Part shown: positions 1 through 8,646 of the stretch, piece by piece
How positions within the stretch are numbered: position 1 is the stretch's first letter
How the letters are laid out: each line of letters begins with the position of its first letter
Source of the DNA: Pseudomonadota bacterium
Lineage (GTDB): Bacteria; Pseudomonadota; Gammaproteobacteria; Steroidobacterales; Steroidobacteraceae
DNA length: 64,000 bases
Assembly (NCBI GenBank): GCA_023433705.1
Contig: JAEYUC010000004.1
Location: 1 to 64,000, forward strand
Direction: 5' to 3'
Position numbers and translations under genes: made by a program
The notes under the pieces: generated by a model
What the model was told of the DNA's origin: nothing
The model's input: the letters and a program-made list of their open reading frames with translations, nothing else
Databases searched by the model: none

Positions 1-3
1 CCC

Positions 4-1236
4 CTAGCTACCGGCGGCTTCCTTGAGGGGTAGTACCGCGGTTTCGTCGGGATTCACGCGCGGGGCGGCGTGCTCGGCGACGACGTAGCGATCACGGCCC
101 TGGTTCTTCGCGGCGTACAGCGCCTGGTCGGCGAGTTCGACGGCGACGTCATGCGAGGCCACGCGATACGCATCCACCGACACCACGCCGATGCTCACCG
201 TCACGTGCGGTTGCGTCTGCGAATTGGCATGCGGAATGCGCAGCTCGCGCACGGCCGCGAGCAGGCTGCGCGAGATGCTCTCGCCATAGGCCTTGTCCGC
301 GCCGTACAGCACCGCGACCAGTTCCTCGCCGCCGTAACGCGCGACGAAATCGAGCGGGCGGCGCCGCGCGGCATCGCGTAGCGCGACGGACACGCGGCGC
401 AGGCAGTCGTCGCCCGCGACGTGACCGTAACGGTCGTTGTACGACTTGAAGCAATCGATGTCGATCATGATCACCGCGACGGTCTGCCGGTCGCGTTGCG
501 CCTGCTGCCACACACGCCGGATCTGGTCCTCGAAGGCCGCGCGATTGAGCAGCATCGTGAGCCCGTCGTGCGTCGCCACCTCGGTGAGCTGCCGATGCTC
601 GAGGAACGCCATGCGGTTCGCGTGTTCGAGCGCGTACGAGCCCGCGCAGCCGATGAGGTTCGCGCAGAACAGCGTGAACGTCAGGTACGTGGCGGTCGCC
701 GTCGGCAAACTACCCAGCACCAGCGCGAGCACGAGCGCGCCGAAAACGATGAGATTCGCGCGCAGCGCCTCGCGGAACCTGAGACCGATCATGAAATAGA
801 AGAACAGCGACGCGAGCAGCAGGCGTCCGCCGATCAGCGGCACTTCCTGGGGCAGCGCGGTGGTCGCCATGATCACGGTGCCGATGCCGAACACCGGCGC
901 GACGAAGCCGATGCCGATGTCGTACCAGCGGTCGTAGAAGCGCCGCGACGTGCACACCAGCATGATGACGACTGCGGGCACGTGCAGTCCGAACCGCACC
1001 ATGTTCGCGATGCGCGAGTGTTCGGTCGAAAGCACGAAGTGATCGAGGATCGCGAAGCCCAACACCGTGCACGCGGACACGATGATCGCGAGCCGCGTCC
1101 ACGGACGCAGCCGCGCGCGGTGCTCCGCGCGGAATTCGCTTTCGAGAGGTTCGGGAAAACGCAGGAAACGGAAACCTTCCGCGAGCAGACGCGCGGTCTC
1201 CGACTTGTCAGGCGATGACTTTTTCCCTGGCGCCAT
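4..1236 (-). CDS. Membrane-bound diguanylate cyclase (GGDEF)
   Basis: A 410-aa inner-membrane protein that should make cyclic di-GMP from two GTP. The N-terminal half carries several hydrophobic helices (about residues 45-225). The C-terminal 170 residues are a GGDEF domain with the signature RYGGEEL, so the active-site loop is intact. Five residues before it is RPLD, which matches the RxxD product-inhibition I-site, so feedback control is expected. No known sensory domain is visible apart from the membrane part. I start at the ATG at 1236, which has AGGA eight bases upstream. The frame stays open to a TTG at 1317, a weaker start. It is the last gene on the left edge and reads away from gshA. 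Confidence 0.9.
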   Translation of the reverse strand: MAPGKKSSPDKSETARLLAEGFRFLRFPEPLESEFRAEHRARLRPWTRLAIIVSACTVLGFAILDHFVLSTEHSRIANMVRFGLHVPAVVIMLVCTSRRFYDRWYDIGIGFVAPVFGIGTVIMATTALPQEVPLIGGRLLLASLFFYFMIGLRFREALRANLIVFGALVLALVLGSLPTATATYLTFTLFCANLIGCAGSYALEHANRMAFLEHRQLTEVATHDGLTMLLNRAAFEDQIRRVWQQAQRDRQTVAVIMIDIDCFKSYNDRYGHVAGDDCLRRVSVALRDAARRRPLDFVARYGGEELVAVLYGADKAYGESISRSLLAAVRELRIPHANSQTQPHVTVSIGVVSVDAYRVASHDVAVELADQALYAAKNQGRDRYVVAEHAAPRVNPDETAVLPLKEAAGS

Positions 1237-1349
1237 TGGACCGATCCTGCGCACGATTCCCCGTACGCTTTTTATGTGTTCGGCAGTCGTGGCGCAACTG
1301 CCGGACTCCCCTATCAATCGGCCCTAACAGGCCATCGGCGCCAAGATGC

Positions 1350-1550
1350 TCAACTACGAGGCTGCGGCTTGTCCTGCGTCAGCTCATGCACGGGATGTTT
1401 GACGCGCGTGCGCCAGACTTCGTACGGACTCCACGCCTGGTTACGTCCGGTCTCGCTCGTGTCCCGCGCGCCGGAAGAAAAATCTTCGTTAGCCGCCGTC
1501 GACTTCCTCAACTCGAGCAGATCTCGCTCGGTCTGATTTTTGGTTTTCAT
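1350..1550 (-). CDS. Small hypothetical protein (66 aa)
   Basis: A 66-residue, strongly hydrophilic protein with no signal peptide or membrane segment. The N-terminus is charged (MKTKNQTERDLLELRKS) and the middle contains YEVWRTRVKHP. The start ATG has AGGGA five bases upstream, a reasonable ribosome site. The reading frame fills the gap between the diguanylate cyclase and gshA, both on the same strand, and no competing frame there looks better. I do not recognise a family. It may be a short lineage-specific protein. Confidence 0.5.
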   Translation of the reverse strand: MKTKNQTERDLLELRKSTAANEDFSSGARDTSETGRNQAWSPYEVWRTRVKHPVHELTQDKPQPRS

Positions 1551-1678
1551 TAGAGTCCCTGAAACGTTCGACCATCCGGTCTTCTGGGCAGGGATTCTAG
1601 TACGCCGAATGGGAAAAAAACCGCTTCCCGAACAAGAATTTATGGATATCTCAATAGTTCGAACTGCGTCACAGTTTT

Positions 1679-3259
1679 TCAGCCGGAGGTGTACTCCGAA
1701 ATATATTGTTCAAAACCGAGTCTATCGGCTGCCTCGATCCGCGCCTGGGCATCCAGGGACTCCTCCGCGGCCTGCCTGAATTCGTCCAGGCGTTCCACGT
1801 TGGGCGGATACAACGCCAGGAAGTACTCCTTGTGCAGCCGTGACATCCGCAGGGCGAGGTCGAAAAACGATTCGCCGGTGGATTCGAGCTCTTTCAGCAT
1901 GCGCGCCGAGGGGGTCAGGGCCACGTCATCGACCTTCGCGGCCTGCACCGCGAGCGCCGCGGAATATGGACGGGCCGGATCTCCGCGATCCAGGATTTCC
2001 GCGATGCCCTGCATCGAATCGAGCAACTCGCGGGCCCAGTCGCTCATGAGAACGTCCCGCCCGTCACGCTTAAGGGTGAGACCCGGCTCGCGGCCGCGCC
2101 GCGCGACTGTCACATGATTCTGATCGAGCGCGTCCTGCTCGCCGATACCAATGGGCTTCGAATCCTTCATCAGGCACAGCGCGAGGAAAATCTCGAGGAA
2201 TCGCAGCTTGTTCTGGTTCACGCCGACCGGATCGAACGCGCTCACGTCGAGCGCGCGAACCTCGACGTATTCGACGCCCGCGCGCAACAGCGCCTTGGTC
2301 GGACGCTCGCCCGAACGCGCGACGCGCTTGGGGCGGATGAAGCTGTAGTACTCGTTCTCGATCTGCAGGATGTTGGCGTTGAGCTGGCGCCATTCGTCGC
2401 CGACCTTCACACCTAACTTCTCGTAGGGCGGGTGCAGCGTCGTGATCGCGCGATTGAGGTCGCGCACGTACTCCTCGAGACTGTTCACCGATACCGAGAG
2501 TCCCGCCTGGTTGCGGTTGCGGTAACCGATGTCGCTCATGCGCAGCGAAGTCGCGTACGGCTCGTACGAGGTGTCCTTCGAGAGTCGCGGCAACGTGACG
2601 CTGCGGCCGCGCAGAAAGGAGTTGCACACCACGGGCGAAACGCCGAATAGATAGAGCACTATCCAGCCGTGGCGCCGGTAGTTGCGCAGCAGGTGGAAGT
2701 AGCTGTCGGAGACGAAGTCCTGGCCGGATTCGCGCGACTTCACGATCTCGGCCCAGGCGGCCCACATCTTCTCGGGAAACGAGTAGTTGTAATGGACGCC
2801 GGAGATCGCCTGCATCATGCGCCCGTAGCGCACGCCGAGACCGTTGCGATACACGGTCTTCATGCGGCCGATGTTCGACTTGCCGTACTGCGCAATCGGG
2901 ATGTTCTCGTCGCCGTCGATGATCGACGGCATCGACGTGGCCCACAGCAGCTCGTCGCCGAGATGCTGGTAGACGAACTGGTGCAGGTCGAGCAGGTACT
3001 GGAGCAGCTCCCAGCTGGTGCGGAACGTCGGCGAAACCAGCTCGATCAGCGCCTCGGAATAGTCCGTGGTGATGTTCTCGTTGGTGAGCGCACTGCCAAG
3101 CGCGCGCGGGTGCGGCGTCTGCGCGATGCGCCCGTCGGGGGTTACGCGCAGCGATTCCTTCTCCACGCCCTTGCGGCCGCCCTGAATGATCTGGGGCTCG
3201 CCGCTGTTGATCAGCGCCGCGAGTCTCTGTTCAAAGGTGCGGTCGATGGCGGCGCTCAT
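1679..3259 (-). CDS. gshA: Glutamate-cysteine ligase (type I)
   Basis: First enzyme of glutathione synthesis: joins L-glutamate and L-cysteine in an ATP-dependent reaction in the cytosol. The 526-aa length fits the E. coli-type family of about 518 aa. Recognisable family segments include GGRKGVEKESLRVTPDG near the N-terminus (ATP/glutamate site), TTDYSEALIELVSP, SGVHYNYSFPE and the YVEVRALDVSAFDPVGV region near residue 330. No gshB lies nearby. The ATG at 3259 has no clear ribosome site but matches the family start. The gene stands alone on the minus strand, 64 bases after the secreted START-like protein gene. Confidence 0.96.
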   Translation of the reverse strand: MSAAIDRTFEQRLAALINSGEPQIIQGGRKGVEKESLRVTPDGRIAQTPHPRALGSALTNENITTDYSEALIELVSPTFRTSWELLQYLLDLHQFVYQHLGDELLWATSMPSIIDGDENIPIAQYGKSNIGRMKTVYRNGLGVRYGRMMQAISGVHYNYSFPEKMWAAWAEIVKSRESGQDFVSDSYFHLLRNYRRHGWIVLYLFGVSPVVCNSFLRGRSVTLPRLSKDTSYEPYATSLRMSDIGYRNRNQAGLSVSVNSLEEYVRDLNRAITTLHPPYEKLGVKVGDEWRQLNANILQIENEYYSFIRPKRVARSGERPTKALLRAGVEYVEVRALDVSAFDPVGVNQNKLRFLEIFLALCLMKDSKPIGIGEQDALDQNHVTVARRGREPGLTLKRDGRDVLMSDWARELLDSMQGIAEILDRGDPARPYSAALAVQAAKVDDVALTPSARMLKELESTGESFFDLALRMSRLHKEYFLALYPPNVERLDEFRQAAEESLDAQARIEAADRLGFEQYISEYTSG

Positions 3260-3323
3260 GAGGGGCCGGCATCTTGCCGTCAGGGCGGCGTGTTCCGCAA
3301 TCGGTCAGTAGGGAGAGGCGGGA

Positions 3324-3971
3324 TCAGCGGGGAACGATGGCGGGCGCGCGCGCGGCTTGTTGGGCCTCACAAAGGCGCCGCAGGTCCTGCAGCATCTGGG
3401 GCAGCTCGCGTTTGAAGGTCGAGCGCGCGAGCCAGTTAGGCACGAAGCCGGGTGGGTCGATGTAGGCGCGATAACGCAGCAGGGTGCGCTCGCCGGTGGC
3501 GTCGGGCTCGAGCTCCCACATGCCCTCGTTCGCCTTGAAGTCGCCGCTGACCTGGTGGAAACGCATGATCGTCTTCCCCTCGAAGTCGACGCGAAACACC
3601 CAGCGCAGCCGCGGCGAATACCAGCCGAAGTCGATCTCGTGATCGACGAGCAGCCAGCTTCCGTCGGGCGCCGCGTCGCGGATCCGGCACGCCTCGAGGT
3701 GGGGCACATAACGCAGCGCATCGGCGCAATTGGTCATCATCCCGAAGACGATGTCGGGCGATGCCTCGATCTGGATGGCCGCGCGCACGGTGCCTTTGCG
3801 CTGACTGCCCTGGTCGAGACGGGCACGGATGACCACCTCGCGTTTCTCGACGCGCAGGATTTCGGCCGGAGTCAGCGTGAAATCCGCGGCGCCCGCGAAA
3901 CCGGCCCAGCCGCAGGCCAGGACCAGCGAGAGAATAGAAACTGCGGTGTGCCTGCGGGTCGCGTTTCCCAT
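3324..3971 (-). CDS. Secreted SRPBCC/START-like protein
   Basis: A 215-aa protein with an N-terminal signal peptide (cleavage probably after AGFAGA, about residue 28). The rest matches the pattern of the polyketide-cyclase/START-like helix-grip fold: an IEASPDIVFGMMTN helix-strand start, a DHEIDFGWYSPRLRWVF strand pair, and a long C-terminal helix (KRELPQMLQDLRRLCEA). Such domains bind hydrophobic ligands, and no catalytic residues can be assigned. The location is probably periplasmic. It lies upstream of gshA on the same strand but too far for obvious coupling. Confidence 0.75.
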   Translation of the reverse strand: MGNATRRHTAVSILSLVLACGWAGFAGAADFTLTPAEILRVEKREVVIRARLDQGSQRKGTVRAAIQIEASPDIVFGMMTNCADALRYVPHLEACRIRDAAPDGSWLLVDHEIDFGWYSPRLRWVFRVDFEGKTIMRFHQVSGDFKANEGMWELEPDATGERTLLRYRAYIDPPGFVPNWLARSTFKRELPQMLQDLRRLCEAQQAARAPAIVPR

Positions 3972-4067
3972 GAATCTGTTGAGTGCCGCTCCTCGCCGGA
4001 AAAGTTCGCCGCACCATGGTAACGGGCGGCGCGACGCCGTTCATTGTCGGTTAAGGGCGGAGGGCCT

Positions 4068-4421
4068 ATGGTGACCCCCATGAAACGCGCCATCCTGGTC
4101 ATCGCGATCGGGCTCCTCGCCGCCTCCCCTTCGTTCGCCGCGTTCCGCTGCGGCAGCAGGATCGTGTCGGAAGGCGACACGCGCGACGAGGTGGCGGCCA
4201 AGTGCGGCGAACCGACGGACGTCATCGCGGGGCGCAGCGTATTCCGCCGGCCGGTGGTCTGGGACTACCGCGGCCGCCCGCACTACGTCGGCGAGGATTT
4301 CATCGAAGTCCAGGTCGAGAGCTGGGTCTACAACCTCGGGCCTAACAAACTCATGCGGCGCATCCGCTTCGAGGGCGGGGTCGTGGTGGACATTGAAACT
4401 CTCGGGTACGGCTACCGATAA
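4068..4421 (+). CDS. DUF2845 secreted protein
   Basis: A 117-aa protein with a signal peptide (MKRAILVIAIGLLAASPSFA) and the short DUF2845 core. That core has FRCGSRIVSEGDTRDEV, then KCGEPTDV, and ends in a hydrophobic beta strand. The domain resembles the SmpA/BamE fold in general outline, with function unknown. GGAGGG lies close before the ATG at 4068. An in-frame GTG at 4071 and ATG at 4080 are alternative starts. It is monocistronic and followed directly by a long inverted repeat that may act as its terminator. Confidence 0.75.
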   Translation: MVTPMKRAILVIAIGLLAASPSFAAFRCGSRIVSEGDTRDEVAAKCGEPTDVIAGRSVFRRPVVWDYRGRPHYVGEDFIEVQVESWVYNLGPNKLMRRIRFEGGVVVDIETLGYGYR

Positions 4422-4424
4422 GAC

Positions 4425-4518
4425 GGTGCCTGGCACGGAAAATCCGGGAGAAGCGGAGATGGCGCCCGGTTAACTCGTGCTCCTCGCCGCTTCTCCCGGA
4501 TTTTCCGTGCCAGGCACC
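4425..4518. repeat. Long intergenic inverted repeat, copy A
   Basis: Two perfect 32-base arms (4425-4456 and 4487-4518) flank a 30-base loop. Each arm begins or ends with GGTGCCTGGCAC, itself a small palindrome around one base. The element sits between convergent stop codons (4421 and 4523) and could terminate both genes. Copy B at 9954 shares nearly the same arms, so this is a repeat family and not a chance terminator. REP-type elements are the nearest known parallel, but no REP-associated transposase lies in the window. Confidence 0.9.
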
Positions 4519-4522
4519 ATCT

Positions 4523-6307
4523 TCACTTCACCGCCCGCGGAATGGCCTGCGCCTCTATCCACCGATCTATCTTCGCCGTGAGCACGTCCATCGGCACGGC
4601 GCCGTCGCGCAGCACCTGGCTGTGGAACTCGCGGACGTCGAACTTTTCGCCGAGGCGTGCTTCGGCCTTCGCGCGCAGCGCGCTGATGTGCAATTGGCCG
4701 AGTTTGTACCCGAGCGCCTGTCCCGGCCACACGATGTAACGCTCGACCTCCGCGGTCACATCGCTCTCGGCGAGCGACGAGTTGTCGAGCATGTACTGGA
4801 TGGATTGTTCGCGCGTCCATCCCTTCGCATGCAGGCCCGTGTCCACCACGAGTCGCATCGCGCGCAGCATTTCATCCGACAGGCGGCCGTACCACTGGTA
4901 CGGATCGGTGAACACGCCGAGCTCCTTGCCGATGGATTCCGCGTACAACGCCCAGCCTTCCGAGTACGAGGTGTAGCCGTTGAAGCGCCGGAAGCGCGGC
5001 AGGCCCGTGAGTTCCTGCTGGATCGCGATCTGGAAGTGATGTCCCGGCGCCGCCTCGTGCAACGACAAGGTCTCGAGCCCGAAACGCGGCTGGGCCTTCA
5101 GGTTGAACGTGTTGATGTAGAAGATGCCGGGCCGCGTGCCGTCGGCCGAGGGCGCCTGGTAGGACGCGCCCGCCGCCGACTCCGCGCGGAACGGCTCGAC
5201 CGGGCGGATCTCGTAATCCGCCTTCGGGAAATCGACGAACAGCTTCGGCAGCAGCGCATCGATGTGCCGCTTCACGTCGCGATACGCGCCCAACAACTCC
5301 GCCTCGTCCTTGAAATAGAACTGCGGATCCTGTTCGAGATGCGTGAAGAACGCATCGAGGTCGCCCTTGAATCCCACCTGCTCCTTCACCGCGATCATCT
5401 CGCCGCGGATGCGCGCCACCTCGGAGAGCCCGATCTCGTGGATCCGGTCGGGCGGCAGGTCCATCGTGGTCGACTGGCGGATGCGCCAGCGATACCAGTT
5501 CGCGCCGTCGGGCAGCGCGGACCAGCCGACCGTCGTGCGGGCCGCGGGTAGGTAGTCGCGCTCCATGAAGTCGGCGAGCTTCGCGTACGCGGGCAGCACC
5601 TCGTCGGCGAGCGCGGCGCGGTAGGCGGCCGAGATGCGTTCGCGCTCCGCGGCCGGGAACTCCTTCGGCATGTTCGCGATGGGCGCCCAGAAGATGCTGT
5701 CCTCGACCATCGGAGTCACGATCTCGCGCAGCTGCGGCACGACCTTCACGACCGCTGGCCGCGGCAGCGTGATGCCGCGCGCCATTCCCTCGCGCATGCG
5801 CTCGATCGCACCGTCCGCCCAGCGTGGAAACTGGCGCACGCGCGCGAGGAAGCGATCGTAGTCCTTCGCGGTTGCGAAGGGCTGCGGGCCCGAGCCCGAG
5901 CCGAACACCGCGAGATCCATCGGCAGGCCGCTCATCTGGTTCAGCGGCATGAGCTCTTCGGGATATCTCAGTCCCTCGATCGCGAGCTCCCGCTCGCCGA
6001 CGAAGATGTCCCAGGTGACGCGCGCGCCCGGTGTCAGGCGCACCGCGTCGATGAGGCGCGCACGCGCGAGGAAATCGCGTTCGATCTCGCCGGCACGCTC
6101 GCGGAATCCCGCGCTCGTCGATTCATCGAGGCGATCGTCGTATCGCGAGTCGCCGATGGCCGTCGCTGTCATCGGCGCAAGTTCGAGCTGGCGCTCGAAA
6201 TATTCTTCGACGAGCAAGTTGAGCGTGGCGTCCGGTGTCTTTGGTACCTGCGTGGTAGCACACGCGCCTAGCAACCCGGCCGCGAAGAGGATGACGTGAG
6301 TTCTCAT
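4523..6307 (-). CDS. DUF885 lipoprotein, putative metallohydrolase
   Basis: A 594-aa protein with a lipoprotein signal (MRTHVILFAAGLLGAC, Cys 16), so probably anchored in the cell envelope. The body is an alpha-helical DUF885 domain. Its hallmark LHEAAPGHHFQ is present near residue 400, along with SEGWALYAE and a final YKLGQLHI stretch. Members are thought to be zinc-dependent peptidases or carboxylesterases because of the HE..H motif; the substrate is unknown. The frame stays open upstream to 6502, but the ATG at 6307 gives the signal peptide and is preferred. It is divergent from the esterase at 6502. Confidence 0.88.
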   Translation of the reverse strand: MRTHVILFAAGLLGACATTQVPKTPDATLNLLVEEYFERQLELAPMTATAIGDSRYDDRLDESTSAGFRERAGEIERDFLARARLIDAVRLTPGARVTWDIFVGERELAIEGLRYPEELMPLNQMSGLPMDLAVFGSGSGPQPFATAKDYDRFLARVRQFPRWADGAIERMREGMARGITLPRPAVVKVVPQLREIVTPMVEDSIFWAPIANMPKEFPAAERERISAAYRAALADEVLPAYAKLADFMERDYLPAARTTVGWSALPDGANWYRWRIRQSTTMDLPPDRIHEIGLSEVARIRGEMIAVKEQVGFKGDLDAFFTHLEQDPQFYFKDEAELLGAYRDVKRHIDALLPKLFVDFPKADYEIRPVEPFRAESAAGASYQAPSADGTRPGIFYINTFNLKAQPRFGLETLSLHEAAPGHHFQIAIQQELTGLPRFRRFNGYTSYSEGWALYAESIGKELGVFTDPYQWYGRLSDEMLRAMRLVVDTGLHAKGWTREQSIQYMLDNSSLAESDVTAEVERYIVWPGQALGYKLGQLHISALRAKAEARLGEKFDVREFHSQVLRDGAVPMDVLTAKIDRWIEAQAIPRAVK

Positions 6308-6501
6308 GTCGCGATGGTAACAGCGCGCGCATCTCGAATGACCGGGTTTCCCCTGTATCCGCGGCGAATCGCGCCGGGCAGATGACGGAGATCGCCGATG
6401 ACGCGCGTCACTTCCTTGCGCGACGTGTGTCGCCCCGGACCTATAACGAATAAATCCGGCGATTCCTTTCCTTCCATTCTCTGAGCTCTGTAGGGGGAGC
6501 A

Positions 6502-8517
6502 ATGACTCAATCGGGATCTCGAGTATTCCTCAAGGCCGCCAGCGCGGCCGCGGCGTGTTGCTACGCGATCGCGGCCCAGGCGCAGGTGTGCAACGTGCAA
6601 CCGGAGTTTCCGAACAACTCCGTCACGAACGTGCAGGACCGCGACCGCATGATGTGTATCCAGGGACTTTCCTACCCGGTGATGCCGCCGCGCCTGGAAG
6701 ACCCGAACCGCCCGGTGAACGCCTGGCCTTCGAACGCGGCAAATCCGGAAGGAAACTGGACCGATCCTCTGCGTCACACGGTCATTCGCACGAACTTCGG
6801 CCTGTGGCATACCTATGACAGTGACGCAGGACTCGCTGGAGGCGCGATGTCCGGTTTCGGTGACTACGGTCCCTTCTCGACGCCGCGTTACACCGACCTC
6901 GACATCTTCCAGCTCGAGCAGCAGAACCATCGCATCAATTCGCGCGAGGACTGGTGGATGCTGCGTCGACCGGAAATCGCCAGGCTCGTGCAGAAGCAGC
7001 TCTATGGCAAACCGATTCCGAACGACTGGCCGATCAACTGGGTAGTCAGCGCCGAGACCACCGGCACGCAGGTCGTCGCCGGCGTGAGTTATCCGTATCG
7101 CCAGAAGACGATCACCGGCACGGTCGATACCTCGAGTTATCCGGAGCTGCGTCATACGCCGCGCGTAACGGCGCAATGCCGCTTCCCGGCCGCTACCGGC
7201 AGGAGTTATCCGGTTGTCGTGACCTACGGTGAAGGCACCGCCCGGTTCCAGTACACCGCTCCGTACGACATCGGCACGTGCAGCTACACGCCCACGCAGG
7301 TGCAGCCCGACAGCGGCAACAACGGCGCGTTGTCGAGCTACATCATCGGCCTGATGAACAAGGGCGAGTGGCGCAAGCCGGAAGATCCGGGTGCGCTCGT
7401 GGCCTGGGGCTGGGGCGTCAGCCGCCTGATCGACTACTTCGAAACCGATCCGGACTTTGATGCGGACGCTGTCGGCGTCGAAGGTCATTCGCGTTACGGC
7501 AAGGCCACCCTCGTGACCGCCGCGTACGACGACCGCGTCGTCGTGGCATGGCCCAGCGACTCCGGTGCGATGGGTACAGCGGTCATGCGCCGTCACTGGG
7601 GCCAGGCGCTCGAGAACGTCGCGAGTTCCTCGAGCGAGTACCACTGGGTCAACGGCAACATCATGAACTATGGTGGTCCGCTCGAACCGGGTGGCTACAT
7701 TCCGCGCAAGGTGGAATTGCTCAAGGTCGACGCGCAGCACACGACGGCGCTGCTCGCGCCCCGTGCGATCTTCGTGACCAACGGCACCGACACGCCTCCG
7801 GGCAACGGTGATGCGTGGGCGGATCCGCGTGGCACCTTCCTCTCGGGCAAACTCGCCTCGCCCGTGTGGGAGCTGCTCGGCTGGAAGGGACAGATCATCC
7901 CCGAAGACACCGTGTTCACATCGGGTCCCGACGAGTCGATCGGTGGAACGCCGCCGTTCAACGTGGCGTTCATCGACGGCACCATTGGCTGGCGCCGCCA
8001 GATCGAAGGTCACGTCTCGGCCCCGAACTGGCCCGCCTTCATGCAGTTCGCGTCCCGCTTCCTGAACGACAACCGTCCGGTGATCGCGCCGGGACAGACG
8101 TTCGCGATCGACGGCGGTGTGTACGGCAAGATCGGAGCGATCGCCGCGTCCGATCCGGATCCGAACGACGTGATCGGAAGCTGGCAGGTGAAGGGCGGCA
8201 GCGGCGCGAAAGCGTTCGCGGTCGATTCCGACACCGGCACGCTCACGCTGCCGAAGTGGCATCACCTCGACTTCAAGAACACGAGCGAATTCAAGCTCGT
8301 CGTGTTCGCGGGTGACGGCAACCGTCCGAGCAAGGACGCCGAAGTGACCATCACGGTTCCGGACAAGGTGCGCCTCTGCAAGAAGACGCGCTCCACGGAA
8401 CAGACTCCGAAGGGCCCGCAGCTGGTCGACAAGTACCAGGAACTGTCGGTGGCCAAGGAGGCGCTGGTCGCGCAGCTCAACCAGGGTGTGATGCTAGGAA
8501 GCTGCCCCGGCAAGTAA
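6502..8517 (+). CDS. CE15-type glucuronoyl esterase with cadherin-like tail
   Basis: A 671-aa secreted protein with a signal peptide ending about AIAAQA (residue 27). Residues 100-520 look like an alpha/beta-hydrolase of carbohydrate esterase family 15. The nucleophile elbow VEGHSRYGK corresponds to the family GCSRxGK motif, and other family-like pieces include DWPINWVVSAET and MGTAVMRRHWGQ. CE15 enzymes cut the ester between lignin alcohols and glucuronoxylan. Residues 530-625 form a cadherin/Ig-like repeat (AIAASDPDPND, then DSDTGTLTLP) that could bind calcium or carbohydrate. GGGGAG lies just before the ATG. The gene is monocistronic, with a terminator after it. Confidence 0.82.
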   Translation: MTQSGSRVFLKAASAAAACCYAIAAQAQVCNVQPEFPNNSVTNVQDRDRMMCIQGLSYPVMPPRLEDPNRPVNAWPSNAANPEGNWTDPLRHTVIRTNFGLWHTYDSDAGLAGGAMSGFGDYGPFSTPRYTDLDIFQLEQQNHRINSREDWWMLRRPEIARLVQKQLYGKPIPNDWPINWVVSAETTGTQVVAGVSYPYRQKTITGTVDTSSYPELRHTPRVTAQCRFPAATGRSYPVVVTYGEGTARFQYTAPYDIGTCSYTPTQVQPDSGNNGALSSYIIGLMNKGEWRKPEDPGALVAWGWGVSRLIDYFETDPDFDADAVGVEGHSRYGKATLVTAAYDDRVVVAWPSDSGAMGTAVMRRHWGQALENVASSSSEYHWVNGNIMNYGGPLEPGGYIPRKVELLKVDAQHTTALLAPRAIFVTNGTDTPPGNGDAWADPRGTFLSGKLASPVWELLGWKGQIIPEDTVFTSGPDESIGGTPPFNVAFIDGTIGWRRQIEGHVSAPNWPAFMQFASRFLNDNRPVIAPGQTFAIDGGVYGKIGAIAASDPDPNDVIGSWQVKGGSGAKAFAVDSDTGTLTLPKWHHLDFKNTSEFKLVVFAGDGNRPSKDAEVTITVPDKVRLCKKTRSTEQTPKGPQLVDKYQELSVAKEALVAQLNQGVMLGSCPGK

Positions 8518-8557
8518 GAGGTCTCCTCCGACTCGGGTCATTCCCGGTCAGCACTTC

Positions 8558-8596
8558 GCCCGTGTCGCGGCCTCCTCCGCGGCACGGGCGCTTTTT
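8558..8596 (+). terminator. Rho-independent terminator
   Basis: A GC-rich hairpin with stems GCCCGTG...CACGGGC and an inner GCGG/CCGC pair, followed by CTTTTT. It lies 40 bases after the esterase stop codon and 50 bases before the thiolase. Confidence 0.8.
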
Positions 8597-8646
8597 ATTC
8601 CGGCGGCATGGCATCCTAGCCCGCATACATTCGCGGAGTTTCAGCC

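Noticed and set aside
6304..8265. Long open frame of 653 codons antisense to the esterase gene.
   Set aside because: Composition is that of a GC-rich antisense shadow (Arg, His, Asp and Val runs) and no domain can be seen, while the + strand frame has a clear signal peptide and hydrolase motifs.
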